DNA from: Bacteroidota bacterium
Lineage (GTDB): Bacteria; Bacteroidota; Ignavibacteria; UBA10030; UBA8401
DNA: 40,367 bases
Direction of reading: 5' to 3'
NCBI GenBank assembly: GCA_019455105.1
Contig: JACFMZ010000004.1
Location: 1 to 40,367, forward strand
Each line of letters starts with the position of its first letter. The first letter of the stretch is position 1. A program made the position numbers and the translations under genes. The notes beneath the pieces are model-generated. The model was not told the origin of the DNA and searched no databases. It worked only from the letters and a program-made list of their open reading frames with translations. This document shows positions 27,601 to 35,247 of this stretch, piece after piece.

Positions 27601-28694
27601 AAAAAGTGATCTTTAGAATATTCCCAGGCACGTTTTTCAAAAGTAATTTCCTGGCTTCCGCCGCTTACCGTTTTTTCCTGAATCTGTCCTTTCTTCTGCG
27701 AAGCAATTGCCGTTAATTTTAACGGACCAAACTGAAATCCTGCTTTAATACCGAACAATGCCGAACTGCTGGAAACAAAGGATGAGTTTGTTGCCAGCGA
27801 AACGTTTCCCGCTTCAACACTTTGCACAATTTCATCTTCATAACCGGTGTACTTAATGCGAAGCTGGTTTTCATATTCAAATGTTCGCTGCGTATTCCAG
27901 TCTGCAAGAATATTTAATTTATCGCCGACTGTTCCGCTGACGTTAATCTGTACTTCCTGTCCAAAGTCCGGCTCGTTGCGGGAGTTTCCGTACACGCTTG
28001 TGGTTAATTGATCGGTGGTGGTATTTCGAAATGCCGCCCGAATATCCACCGCGCCGTTAATGGTAAGATTAATGCGGGGCGGTCCAAATATTGAGAAGAC
28101 CGGATTCGCCGGAATTGGAATATCAATATTGGTAATAGCTCCCAGAAGATCGCCAAGGTCGTTTTTTTTCTTTTTTAGGGGATATTCTTTCGCAATAAGG
28201 TCGCTGAAATTTTTTGCAAAATCCTTCTTTGCCCGCATTTTAACATACTCATCAACAGGAATAACCTGCGGCAGGCGAATATCTTTTCCATCAAGCATCT
28301 GACGAACAATAACATATTTTCCGGTAGAATCAAGTTTCACTTCCGTCTGCACAATTGAGGGGGAACCCAGAATAAAAGGATTTGGTTTTTCGTCAAACGG
28401 ATTCGCCGAGAGGTTATCGGTGCGTTGAAACGGAAATTGTTCATTTAAAAATGCCGTATCAAGAGGCACCATTTTTTGTTGAAGCGAATCGTTCGCTGAT
28501 GAAAGCGAATCGGCGGCAGCACTGGAATCCTGCACAAATGGAGAAGTTTTCTTCGCCGTAACGGCTTCTGTCCAATGTTTTGCCGGAGGCGTAAAAATAA
28601 TTAATCCGTCATTTCCATTTACATTGGATTCTACCAACGCAGGAATAATAACAAGCACAATTCCGATAAGAATTAAGAAAAGAATTTTACGCAC
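21696..28694 (-). CDS. sprA: SprA (Sov) type IX secretion system outer-membrane translocon
   Basis: 2332 residues, matching the very large SprA/Sov family. A GTG start gives a signal peptide (KILFLILIGIVLVIIPAL). Diagnostic segments include PRINLTINGAVDIRAAFRN, repeated TATA-like NLSVKFEQNDLF-type strands, YIDDFEGAKRIIPLG, and GQIWVNELRLID before the long C-terminal half of amphipathic beta strands. SprA forms a 36-strand barrel that exports folded T9SS cargo. An Asp/Asn/Gly-rich stretch around 25360-25640 contains calcium-loop-like DxNxDG patterns. A charged, low-complexity insert (about residues 1826-1876, 23065-23215) interrupts the barrel part. It heads the porX-tsaE-tsaB-accD run. No cargo with a T9SS tail was seen in the window. 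Confidence 0.95.
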   Translation of the reverse strand: MRKILFLILIGIVLVIIPALVESNVNGNDGLIIFTPPAKHWTEAVTAKKTSPFVQDSSAAADSLSSANDSLQQKMVPLDTAFLNEQFPFQRTDNLSANPFDEKPNPFILGSPSIVQTEVKLDSTGKYVIVRQMLDGKDIRLPQVIPVDEYVKMRAKKDFAKNFSDLIAKEYPLKKKKNDLGDLLGAITNIDIPIPANPVFSIFGPPRINLTINGAVDIRAAFRNTTTDQLTTSVYGNSRNEPDFGQEVQINVSGTVGDKLNILADWNTQRTFEYENQLRIKYTGYEDEIVQSVEAGNVSLATNSSFVSSSSALFGIKAGFQFGPLKLTAIASQKKGQIQEKTVSGGSQEITFEKRAWEYSKDHFFIDTVYINLFEDHFVKNIITRPDVQIKDNEFEVFVQYYGQTDLESKYQAQAFIDLPPITVAQANDTISTYADQRKSQQDVPGSIETGIWEKLVPEKDYRLNLNAGILTMNRTVQDGQAIAIAYRIENGAGNSDDLIYGTMTKYPSPNGTPLVLKLVKPKNLLPQYKHAWQLQLRNIYPLGGRKIQEAGFEFTIKYAPSGQTAADAEEAVNSVNWVQIFGLDKTDASKSGSPDGKFDYIPNFTIDPERGEVIFPMLKPFTEGIQQAFKQRGFANDTTYMYNNLYDTTVTEAQKNDAKNKFILTGKITASSSNSINLGFNVVEGSVQVLLDGQPLTPNVDYTVDYIIGQVIIKNQAALVPGANLSVKFEQNDLFQLASKTLLGIHGDIDVSEKTKFGFTIMNLDQQTLSDKVRLNEEPINNTIFGIDGQTSGELNFVTKAIDALPLIDTKAKSEFTLRGEAAFMNPDPNTKKSPIPDDGQKGIAYIDDFEGAKRIIPLGVSYGQWHDMSVPRYQYNVDSDINRPVDDTTKMKSKARTFWYNPPMPVLTTEIYGFDAQGQPVKKVARGQDQVTTLSINFNPLKRGEYNFSMNLDSTLLRDPQKNWGGIQHLVSTSTVDMIKENINYIEIWVRVLKGGIDSTKKVFIDLGSISEDVIPNGKLDTEEKGIINGILNEGEDTGIDGLTDDQEREKYKDFIEANKDKFPELAGDPSGDNWAYSQTDFTKINGTENNKQSEIGRFPDTEDLNGNNVVDKSNNYFEYELSLDTTDANPYRVGGGSNSWYQYRIPVSDFKNKIGAPDFSLIETVRLWMTNHDQEYEIRIAEFNLIGNQWEELKKNDSSFSVSVVNIEDNYNQGYTTPSGVVREQDKTKPGEQVFGNEQSLALLFHDLKDGETRQAIKRFSYKPLDVFSYRQMKMFVHGDNHFASEAKKATAKMFIRFGSDSLNYYEYRAPVYPGWDPRNDVKIIFSDLTAIKQGRDSATAVITKPVPNGQDSATYSVLGNPTLTRINYISIGVENPASTGESVISGQIWVNELRLIDPDDTPGWAYSVSTTLKLADLGSVAFTYSQTDPYFHRLEDRVGSRVTSKNWNFSSNFYLEKFLPQSWQGTSLPFSYSHSEQMATPLYLPSSDVVVTKASEQQQQAIDAKKIELAQVNQQIADFQWGGVHDSTEYKQLLARRTRIESTVNTDPKEIIIQSQTLSITETYALPTFRISVPSQNWFFKNFVNRLNYGFNYNSSINRSPATEFRNSWQWNARIAYSYTFDANNYLQPFDIFEDIPILSEFKNVQLYFIPFTNFNTSFSLARSRTEERFRNQTKNNPIVRGLSASRNLSFSWKLTENGLLNLSGDYSVDIASTLLHLELDRYGNQRSFLSILDQMFMKDQLIYFGTDNSYTQSFSVNTKPRMITLFDLNKYVSLSGRYQVGYRWQYNPQQGILGISTGWSNSIGLGTDISLKQFVESWWPVSKAITPATETAPAPSRRRSRHENEDIESAPQDETQSADTAPADSVAAPKSKFGTEGLLDLARIIIKTPFFDYDKINISFTQTNNSQNGGVLGRPGFANFFGRAPLVQNANPAYGPSRAYQLGLVTSPSANITDVAFSSKFPFVKFSTDADEEVRAPRASLNDAYSQSNKIQLRTSRDLWKGARVDLNWNLGWDFNQTRRIQTDRFGRDSIVSVASSGSVERSFFTMPPVFVFSMFKSGIEDVGKQYTALVTNTNDKRTDDRKLSEAFETGFESLPILKKLFSDILPRLNYTLRWDGLEEMALFKKFATRVSLDHGYNSTYRKGFKIDASTGDKIIESQRIAYGFAPLIGLNISFKELLKGTMSANLRYSANVNYDLTPASKNIVEGATREMSFTASYGRSGFEIPLFGLTLQNDVDLSFSYTYAKNTRITYDVKGVGAASALNTKGIPGEGSSTTTMEPRIRYVLSSRVTASLFYRYRKIAPDEGGSKIPGSTTNEGGLDVHISIQ

Positions 28695-28709
28695 AATAGA
28701 TTCAAAATA

Positions 28710-28735
28710 TGTGTAGTATAAACGAAAATTACACA
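28710..28735. promoter_or_regulatory. Dyad overlapping a possible sprA -10 element
   Basis: A perfect six-base inverted repeat, TGTGTA (28710-28715) and TACACA (28730-28735) with a 14-base spacer, lies 16 bases upstream of the sprA GTG. A TATACT hexamer on the minus strand (28720-28715) falls in one arm. No clear -35 box is present. It could be an operator or chance. The rest of the 208-base gap (28695-28902) shows nothing I can name. Confidence 0.25.
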
Positions 28736-28902
28736 GAAAAGGGATAACGACCCGGCGCTCTGCATCAATAAATAAACCTCAGTATCAACTTGCGATTGAT
28801 CGTTCTCCTATGTTGGATTGTTGTAAGAGATGAAAATTTGTATCAAAGTAGAGAAATATCGGAAAACATTCAATATCTGTAATTATTACGGAAAAAATAA
28901 AA

Positions 28903-30249
28903 TTACGGCTCATTGGCTCTTTCAATTAAATTCTTCGGAAGAGATTTGGCAGCTTTTGCCCCGAGATTTTTTAGATTTTCCACGCTTTTAATCAGATTTC
29001 CGTTACCTTCAGAAAGTTTTTTCATTGCATCGGCATAGCTGCTTTTTGCAGAATCCATTTTCTTCCCGACTTCCAACAAATCATTTACAAAGCCGGTAAA
29101 TTTATCGTATAAATTTCCTCCCTGCTTTGCAATTTCCAAGGCATTTCTTGTCTGCTTTTCCTGTTTCCAAATGGAAGCGATGGTTCGAAGGGTTGCCAGA
29201 AGCGTTGAAGGAGTAACAATAACAATTTTTTTATCCCACGCATCGTTAAATAATTCTTGATCTTCCTGCACGGCAACGCCGAACGATGATTCGATGGGAA
29301 TAAACATCAGCACAAGCTCCGGCGAATTTAAAGTTTCTGCTGTTTGATAATTTTTTGCGCCGAGCAATTTTATATGATTTCGAATTGAGGCAATATGTTC
29401 TTTTTTAAATTTCTCGCGCAGCTCGTCCGTTTCCGCCCCGACAAAAGCCTCATACGCCGTAAGGGAAACTTTTGAGTCAATAATTAAATGTTTATCATCC
29501 GGCAGATAGACAATAAAATCCGGCCGTATTATTTCGCCATCAGCATTGCTGGTAGAAACCTGCACTTTATATTCTCGGTCTTTTTCCAAGCCGGAGCGTT
29601 CAAGAATCCGTTCCAGAATCAGCTCGCCCCATGTTCCTTGTTTTTTCGTATCCCCTTTTAATGCTTTTGTCAGGTTCGAAGCTTCTTCCTGAATTTTAAA
29701 ATTCAAATCCTGCAGTTTTCTCACTTCCTCTTTTAAGCTGAATGTTTCTCTGCTTTCGTTGGCGTAGGTTTCCTGCACTTGTTTTTTAAATTCATCCAGC
29801 TTGTCTTTTAAGGGAGAAAGAACCGTTTCAAGATTTTTTTGATTATGCTCGGTAAAGCTTTTTGTTTTTTCTTCAAGAACAGCATTCGCAATATTTTTAA
29901 ATTCAGCCGTTAATTTTGTATTTAATTCTTCCAGTTCTTTTTTACTTTCCGTTAAGCGTTGAAGCAGATTTTTGTTTTCAGTTTCTGCCTGCGCAAGCTG
30001 ACGCGTCAGCTCTTCTTTCTTTTTTCGTTCCGTCTCTAATTCCGTTTCAACGCGCTGAAGGGAGTTTTCCAAATGACTTTTCTGTTCGGTCAGACGCGTG
30101 GTTTCGGTATTCAGTTCGGAAATTTGTTTTTCCGCTTTTTCAAATTCTTCTTTTGAAACGGGAGCGGCGGAAGAGAATTTTTGTTTGGCAAAAAACCAGG
30201 CGGTAATTGCTCCGAGAATAATTCCAATAAGTAAATACAGTAATTCCAT
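28903..30249 (-). CDS. rmuC: DNA recombination protein RmuC
   Basis: 448 residues from the ATG at 30249 (MELLYLLIGIILGAI); a longer reading to 30348 would run into the acyltransferase gene. One N-terminal membrane span is followed by a long coiled coil (about 35-190) and then the RmuC nuclease-like core: LTKALKGDTKKQGTWGE, LERSGLEKDREY, RPDFIVYLPDDKHLIIDSKV, IPIESSFGVAVQ and IVTPSTLLATLRTI. RmuC limits inversion between short repeats in E. coli. It follows the acyltransferase gene by 17 bases. GGAAG about 11 bases upstream is a weak ribosome-binding site. Confidence 0.94.
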   Translation of the reverse strand: MELLYLLIGIILGAITAWFFAKQKFSSAAPVSKEEFEKAEKQISELNTETTRLTEQKSHLENSLQRVETELETERKKKEELTRQLAQAETENKNLLQRLTESKKELEELNTKLTAEFKNIANAVLEEKTKSFTEHNQKNLETVLSPLKDKLDEFKKQVQETYANESRETFSLKEEVRKLQDLNFKIQEEASNLTKALKGDTKKQGTWGELILERILERSGLEKDREYKVQVSTSNADGEIIRPDFIVYLPDDKHLIIDSKVSLTAYEAFVGAETDELREKFKKEHIASIRNHIKLLGAKNYQTAETLNSPELVLMFIPIESSFGVAVQEDQELFNDAWDKKIVIVTPSTLLATLRTIASIWKQEKQTRNALEIAKQGGNLYDKFTGFVNDLLEVGKKMDSAKSSYADAMKKLSEGNGNLIKSVENLKNLGAKAAKSLPKNLIERANEP

Positions 30250-30266
30250 AATTGTTATTTCTTCCG

Positions 30267-31415
30267 TTAATACGGTTTGGTAAAAAAGATATAGACTACA
30301 ACAATAAGAATGGAATATTGCAGCACCTGCGCATACGTCATACTCCATCCTTTTATTCTATTCCAAAGATACGATACCGCAATAGTTGCGGCAACAAGAA
30401 TTATTGTCATTCCAAGCACTTCCGGAACTGTGCGCGTTTTGCCGATAATAAAGGAAAGACTGTGGTCGTTAAAAAACATTCCGTAAATTACCAGCAAATG
30501 CCCCGCGTACGCTACCAGCGATTCGGAGCCGACAATGCTGACGAAAGATTTTTGCGAGTTTCGTTTCTGTTCCCAAAACCACAATCCTCCCAGAAGTGTT
30601 ATAACAATTCCCAGCCGCATAAAAAAGAAACCGGGACTTGAGCGCCAATAATCATGCGGCGGATATAGTTCAATGCCGAAATATTTTGTAACCACCGTGA
30701 GTAAAACAAAAAATATTCCCGCCGTAACGATGCGGAAAAATATTTTCTCTTCAACAGTTTTTTCTTTTTGCCACACAACAAGCTGCGACACAACGCCGCC
30801 GGAAAGCACAAATGCCATCCACGGGAAAAGCGGAAACAGCGAATGATGGTAAGCGCTGAAATAATTTGCAATCGGAACGGCTAAGTATTCATCGAAATTT
30901 TTATCGTACACCAGCGGCGAAAGAAAAATAATAACAAGACTGGAAAAGACAACCGCCGCAAAAAATTTCTTCCTTTCCCTGAAAATTACTACCAACAGCA
31001 GAAGAAATGCCAGGGAAAAAGCAATGCAATGTAATACGTCAACCTTCCAAAAAACATCCAATTCCGCGCTTTCAATACGTAATAATTTTTTAAACGAAAA
31101 AAAAGGAAGATGCAGAGCATACCCCACAAGCCACACCTGAAGAATTCTTCCGATTTGTTTCCAGAACACCGGTGAAAATGTTAAATAGTCATTCCATTTG
31201 CGCTGGGCAACAAGAACAAATGCATAACCGGAAATAAATAAAAATGCCGGAGCAACAAGTCCGTTAATAAAATTGAGAACCTTAAACCACTCTGCTTCAC
31301 GAAATTCAGACAGAAGAAAAGTGTTAAACACATGCACTTCAACCATTACCAGCACGGCGAAGCCGCGAAGCAGATCAATATAAATGAACCGTTTTTTTTG
31401 TTCTTTCTTTACCAT
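30267..31415 (-). CDS. Multi-span membrane acyltransferase-like protein (HGSNAT/DUF1624-like), copy 2
   Basis: 382 residues with about 10 membrane spans. The N-terminus, with YIDLLRGFAVLVMVEVH followed by NGLVAPAFLFISGYAF, matches the membrane acyltransferase pattern in which an Arg and a His lie at the ends of TM1. Other shared segments are GYALHLPFFS, DVLHCIAFSLAFL, HDYWRSSPGFFFMRLG and GSESLVAYAGHLL. It is clearly a paralogue of the gene just upstream. Such proteins transfer acyl groups to sugars or lipids across the membrane. The substrate is unknown. The ATG overlaps the end of the first copy by seven bases. Confidence 0.72.
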   Translation of the reverse strand: MVKKEQKKRFIYIDLLRGFAVLVMVEVHVFNTFLLSEFREAEWFKVLNFINGLVAPAFLFISGYAFVLVAQRKWNDYLTFSPVFWKQIGRILQVWLVGYALHLPFFSFKKLLRIESAELDVFWKVDVLHCIAFSLAFLLLLVVIFRERKKFFAAVVFSSLVIIFLSPLVYDKNFDEYLAVPIANYFSAYHHSLFPLFPWMAFVLSGGVVSQLVVWQKEKTVEEKIFFRIVTAGIFFVLLTVVTKYFGIELYPPHDYWRSSPGFFFMRLGIVITLLGGLWFWEQKRNSQKSFVSIVGSESLVAYAGHLLVIYGMFFNDHSLSFIIGKTRTVPEVLGMTIILVAATIAVSYLWNRIKGWSMTYAQVLQYSILIVVVYIFFTKPY

Positions 31416-32551
31416 GGGCGGGCAAGAAAAAAATAAAATAACAGCGAGGCAATCGTAAATTGAATTCCATAGGCAGCAGAGCGCTTGTGCACTTTAAGAT
31501 AATGCCAAAAATAGGTCAGCACGGAGATAAACATCATGATAAGGAAAAACGCCGCCGTTGCCGATACCACAGTTAATGCAGAATTAAAAAAATAGGTTAA
31601 TCCGACATTCAGCACCGAACCATAAACAATCATCAAATGCACGATATAAATAAAAAGGGATTCGCTTCCTAAAATCTGCGGCAGCTTCCATCTAATGGAA
31701 ACTGAATGTTCAAAAAAATAAATACTGCTGGTAACAATAATAATAAATCCGAGACGCGACATAAAAACAAGCGGACTTGCTTTCCAAAAATCATGAATCG
31801 GATAAAGATGAAGCGGCAGCATTCCAAATCCTGCGCCGACAGCAATAAGCAGCACGCCGCCGATTACCGCTTTCTGCATTACCGCCATAGCGTGACGGCG
31901 TTCTTTTGCTTCAATAAAAACTGACGCAAACACAACTCCGGAAAACACATATGCCGAAGAAGGAAACAGCGGAAACCACGATCCCCCGTCGTCGTTAAAA
32001 TATAAAGCAAGCGGAAAAGGAAAAATTTCCATCCACCGAATTGACCAGACAATCGGCGAGAGAAAAATAAAAATCAGCACAAGCGCTCCGACAATCTTTA
32101 CAAACAGATATTCTCTCTTCACAAAAAATACCAACGCTTCAAGAAATAATAATGTAACGGCAATACACTGAAGCGCATCAACCTGAAACAGCGATAATAG
32201 TTCCGCCGTTGACGCTTCGGCAATAATTTTATGCAGCGAAAAATACGGAAGGTGCAGCGCGTACCCGATAAGAAGAATGGAAAAAAATTTTCCTATTCTT
32301 CGATACAAAGTAAAACCCGGAACAATATGCTGTTCCCATTTTTTTAATGTGGAAACTCCGAACGCAACGCCGGAGGCGAACAAAAACATCGGCGCAACAA
32401 ATCCGTGGAACATATCATAAATATAAAAAAGTGAATGCGTTTTGAATGAAGCATTCACCAGCGCATCAAATGTGTGGCCTTGAACCATAAAAAAGACAGC
32501 AATAAATCGCAGCAAATCAATAAAAAGATAACGCTGTTTGGAATGTGTCAT
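31409..32551 (-). CDS. Multi-span membrane acyltransferase-like protein (HGSNAT/DUF1624-like), copy 1
   Basis: 380 residues with about 10 membrane spans and the same layout as the following gene: FIDLLRFIAVFFMVQGH at TM1, HGFVAPMFLFASGVAFG, GYALHLPYFSLHK, DALQCIAVTLLFLE, HDFWKASPLVFMSRLG and GSESLFIYIVHLMIVYG. The conserved Arg-to-His pair at TM1 and the His in the last IVHLM segment are likely functional. It lies 12 bases after kbl. Both copies appear intact, so this looks like a tandem duplication with divergence. They might O-acetylate surface glycans, but nothing in the sequence names the substrate. Confidence 0.72.
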   Translation of the reverse strand: MTHSKQRYLFIDLLRFIAVFFMVQGHTFDALVNASFKTHSLFYIYDMFHGFVAPMFLFASGVAFGVSTLKKWEQHIVPGFTLYRRIGKFFSILLIGYALHLPYFSLHKIIAEASTAELLSLFQVDALQCIAVTLLFLEALVFFVKREYLFVKIVGALVLIFIFLSPIVWSIRWMEIFPFPLALYFNDDGGSWFPLFPSSAYVFSGVVFASVFIEAKERRHAMAVMQKAVIGGVLLIAVGAGFGMLPLHLYPIHDFWKASPLVFMSRLGFIIIVTSSIYFFEHSVSIRWKLPQILGSESLFIYIVHLMIVYGSVLNVGLTYFFNSALTVVSATAAFFLIMMFISVLTYFWHYLKVHKRSAAYGIQFTIASLLFYFFLARPW

Positions 32552-32563
32552 ACAAAAAAATAC

Positions 32564-33781
32564 TTATGAGAGAACGTTCATCTTTCTGCCGACCGATTCA
32601 AAAGCATTAAGCGCTCTGTCGAGATCTTTTTTTGAAAGCGCCGCAGAAATCTGCACGCGCAGGCGCGCTTCGCCTTTGGGAACAACCGGGAACCACAGTC
32701 CTTTAACATACACGCCATCTTTCAATAACGCTTTGCTCATTTCCTGCGCAAGCGATGCATCGCCGAGCATTACGGGAACAATCGGGTGATCGCCTTCCAA
32801 AATGTGGAAGCCGAGCGCTTTAATTTCTTTTCTGAAGTATGCAGTGTTATCGTGCAGCCGTTTTACAATAGAGCGGTCTTTCATCAGCAAATCAAATGCC
32901 GCGATGCTTGCCATAACAACGGGAGGCGGAAGCGAATTGGAAAAAGTATACGGGCGTGCCTTCTGGCGGAGATATTCAATCAATTCTTTCTTACCGCTTA
33001 CGTAACCGCCGAGCGCACCGCCGATGGCTTTCCCCAGTGTTCCGGAGAGGACGTCAACTTTTCCGTGAACTTTAAAATATTCCGGAGTTCCTCTTCCGCT
33101 TTTTCCCACCACACCAATGGCGTGGCAGTCATCAACAAATAATACGGCATTGTATTTTTGCGCCAGTGCCGCAAGCGTATCTATATGAGCCAAATCTCCT
33201 TCCATGCTGAAAACGCCGTCCGTAGCAATAATTTTAAATCGGTAGTCGGCATTGATATCGGCGTGCAGCAATTCTTCAAGATGCGTAACATCATTGTGAC
33301 GGTAAATTTTTTTGTCGGTGGTTTCGGTCTTACAGAGCCGCATGCCGTCAATAATGGAAGCATGATTCAAAGCATCGGTATAGATAACATCGCGGTATGT
33401 TTCATATCCTAATTTTTCATTCAGCAGCGAAGGGAAAAAAGCATTATTGGCGGCAAATGCCGAAGAAAATAAAATTGTTGCTTCCGTGCCGACAAATTTT
33501 GAAATCTTTTTCTCCAGTTCCAAATGAATCGTCTGGGTTCCGCAAATAAACCGAACCGAAGCCATTCCGTAGCCGTATTCTTTTATCGCTTCAATTGCCG
33601 CTTTCTTAACCACCGGATGGTTCGACATGCCGAGATAATTATTCGATGCCATCATTACAACATTTTTTCCTTTAACGTTCACCGTGCCGGCTTGCGGCGA
33701 AGAAAATGCCGTTTCAAATTTGTAGGTGTTGGCATCGTGGATGCGTTGTATTTCATCAACCAAAAGATTTAAATACTTCAT
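32564..33781 (-). CDS. kbl: Glycine C-acetyltransferase (2-amino-3-ketobutyrate CoA ligase)
   Basis: 405 residues. A fold-type I PLP enzyme of the alpha-oxoamine synthase family. YGMASVRFICGTQ (71-83) is typical of Kbl rather than serine palmitoyltransferase or BioF. VDDCHAIG (216-223) gives the PLP-binding Asp and His, and LSGTLGKAIGG (245-255) carries the Schiff-base Lys251. It interconverts glycine plus acetyl-CoA and 2-amino-3-oxobutyrate, usually in threonine breakdown with Tdh, which is not in the window. AAGGAG lies five bases before the ATG. Substrate could differ in this lineage, but Kbl is the best call. Confidence 0.9.
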   Translation of the reverse strand: MKYLNLLVDEIQRIHDANTYKFETAFSSPQAGTVNVKGKNVVMMASNNYLGMSNHPVVKKAAIEAIKEYGYGMASVRFICGTQTIHLELEKKISKFVGTEATILFSSAFAANNAFFPSLLNEKLGYETYRDVIYTDALNHASIIDGMRLCKTETTDKKIYRHNDVTHLEELLHADINADYRFKIIATDGVFSMEGDLAHIDTLAALAQKYNAVLFVDDCHAIGVVGKSGRGTPEYFKVHGKVDVLSGTLGKAIGGALGGYVSGKKELIEYLRQKARPYTFSNSLPPPVVMASIAAFDLLMKDRSIVKRLHDNTAYFRKEIKALGFHILEGDHPIVPVMLGDASLAQEMSKALLKDGVYVKGLWFPVVPKGEARLRVQISAALSKKDLDRALNAFESVGRKMNVLS

Positions 33782-33843
33782 ACGTTCTCCTTTTTACTGC
33801 AATAGAATTACTGTTTGTAATAACTGCGAAGACAATTCGAAGA

Positions 33844-35232
33844 TTATTTTTTAATCAAGCGAATTGAAAATGAACCGTCTATTTTGTGTTTATGCGGAAA
33901 TGTTTCAACATAACCGTCCGGGCTGACCAGTGTTGAAGAAATATATTTTGACGCATTATCAATTTCAAATTCCGGATGAGCAACAAGAAATTCCCGAATC
34001 ACGTTGAAATTTTCTTCCGGCTCAATGGTGCAGGTGCTGTACACCAGCGTGCCGTTCGGCTTCAGAAGTGTAGCCGCATTTTCCAGAAGCATTTTCTGGC
34101 TTTGCTGCAGCATCATCATATCTTTAAATTCCCGTTTATGTTTAATATCCGGTTTTTTTGAAAGCACGCCGAAACCGGAACAGGGCACATCAACAATAAT
34201 TTTGTCGACAGGTTCGCCTTGATATTCCGCTCCGTCGGCAGCAATGGTTTCCACAATTGTAATGCCGAGCCGTTCGCAGGAATTTTTTACCAAGCCGAGA
34301 CGAGTCGGATATTTATCAACGGCATAAATCTTTCCCTGGTTTTTCATCATCTCGCCGAAAAATGTTGTCTTTCCTCCCGGTGCAGAACATAAATCAATCA
34401 CCGTGTCGCCCGGTTTTACTTGAAGCAAATGAGCGGCAATACCGGCGCTTTCATCCTGCACGGAAAAAAAACCTTTACGAAATGTTTCCGTTTGAGAAAT
34501 ATTTGCCAGCGAAGAGATGGAAACAAAATTCGGAAGAATTTTTGACTGCTCGTACGAATGATTATGCAGACTTAACATTTTCAAAAAATCATCAATAGAA
34601 CTTTTTAAGGTATTAATGCGAAGCGTGAGCGATGGTTTCTGATTATTTGCCTCCAGCAGTTTTTCCGTTTCGTAGAACCCGAAGCGATTTACCCAGCGGC
34701 GCACTAACCAGAGCGGATGCGAATACATGATGGCAAGATAATTCACAGGGTCATTCTGCACATCCGGATAATGAATTCCCTCTTTACTTCGAATAATATT
34801 GCGAAGCACAGCATTCACTAACCCGCCTGCCTTTTCGCCGCGAATACGCTTCATAAATTCAACGGCTTCATTTACCGCGGCGTGATCCGGAACTTTATCC
34901 AAAAATAAAATTTGATAGAGCGCCGCCCGCAGCGTGTTGCGAACAGTGATTTCCGCTTTCGAAAAATTTCCATGAAAAAATCCGTTCAGCACCCAATCCA
35001 ATTTAGACTGCCACCGAAGAACACCGTGAACAATTTCCGTCAACAACGCTTTGTCAAAATCATTAAACTCCGTCGAACGAAATTCCGCATCAATCAATTT
35101 ATCCAGATAAGAATCGGTCCGCTCCACACGATTGAGAATTTTTACGGCAGTTCCGCGAACGCCGGTAAAAAGCATTTTTTGTTCATCTTTTTGTTTTTCA
35201 GTCTCAGCGGTTTCTTTATTTTCTTCACTCAT
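33844..35232 (-). CDS. rsmB: 16S rRNA (cytosine-967-C5)-methyltransferase RsmB
   Basis: 462 residues. An N-terminal NusB-like helical domain (about 25-160, with VLRWQSKLDW and DHAAVNEAVE) precedes the Rossmann methyltransferase domain. Motif I is LCSAPGGKT (281-289). DVPCSG gives Cys351, the release cysteine, and STCTIEPEEN gives Cys401, the catalytic nucleophile. These two are characteristic of m5C RNA methyltransferases. The N-terminus has an extra Glu/Lys-rich tail of about 20 residues. It lies 15 bases after the GlmU-like gene. Confidence 0.94.
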   Translation of the reverse strand: MSEENKETAETEKQKDEQKMLFTGVRGTAVKILNRVERTDSYLDKLIDAEFRSTEFNDFDKALLTEIVHGVLRWQSKLDWVLNGFFHGNFSKAEITVRNTLRAALYQILFLDKVPDHAAVNEAVEFMKRIRGEKAGGLVNAVLRNIIRSKEGIHYPDVQNDPVNYLAIMYSHPLWLVRRWVNRFGFYETEKLLEANNQKPSLTLRINTLKSSIDDFLKMLSLHNHSYEQSKILPNFVSISSLANISQTETFRKGFFSVQDESAGIAAHLLQVKPGDTVIDLCSAPGGKTTFFGEMMKNQGKIYAVDKYPTRLGLVKNSCERLGITIVETIAADGAEYQGEPVDKIIVDVPCSGFGVLSKKPDIKHKREFKDMMMLQQSQKMLLENAATLLKPNGTLVYSTCTIEPEENFNVIREFLVAHPEFEIDNASKYISSTLVSPDGYVETFPHKHKIDGSFSIRLIKK

Positions 35233-35247
35233 AAAATTTCTCCAAAA

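Noticed and set aside
30250-30348. Longer rmuC start
   Set aside because: It would overlap the acyltransferase gene by over 80 bases; MELLYLL at 30249 gives the expected membrane anchor.
32564-33781. Serine palmitoyltransferase or capnine-type synthase for sphingo- or sulfonolipids
   Set aside because: The SVRFICGTQ and LSGTLGKAIGG motifs fit Kbl better than sphingolipid enzymes, although biochemical proof is absent.
33782-33843. Small inverted repeat ATTAC-GTAAT after rsmB as a terminator
   Set aside because: Only five base pairs, AT-rich and without a T tract on the minus strand.
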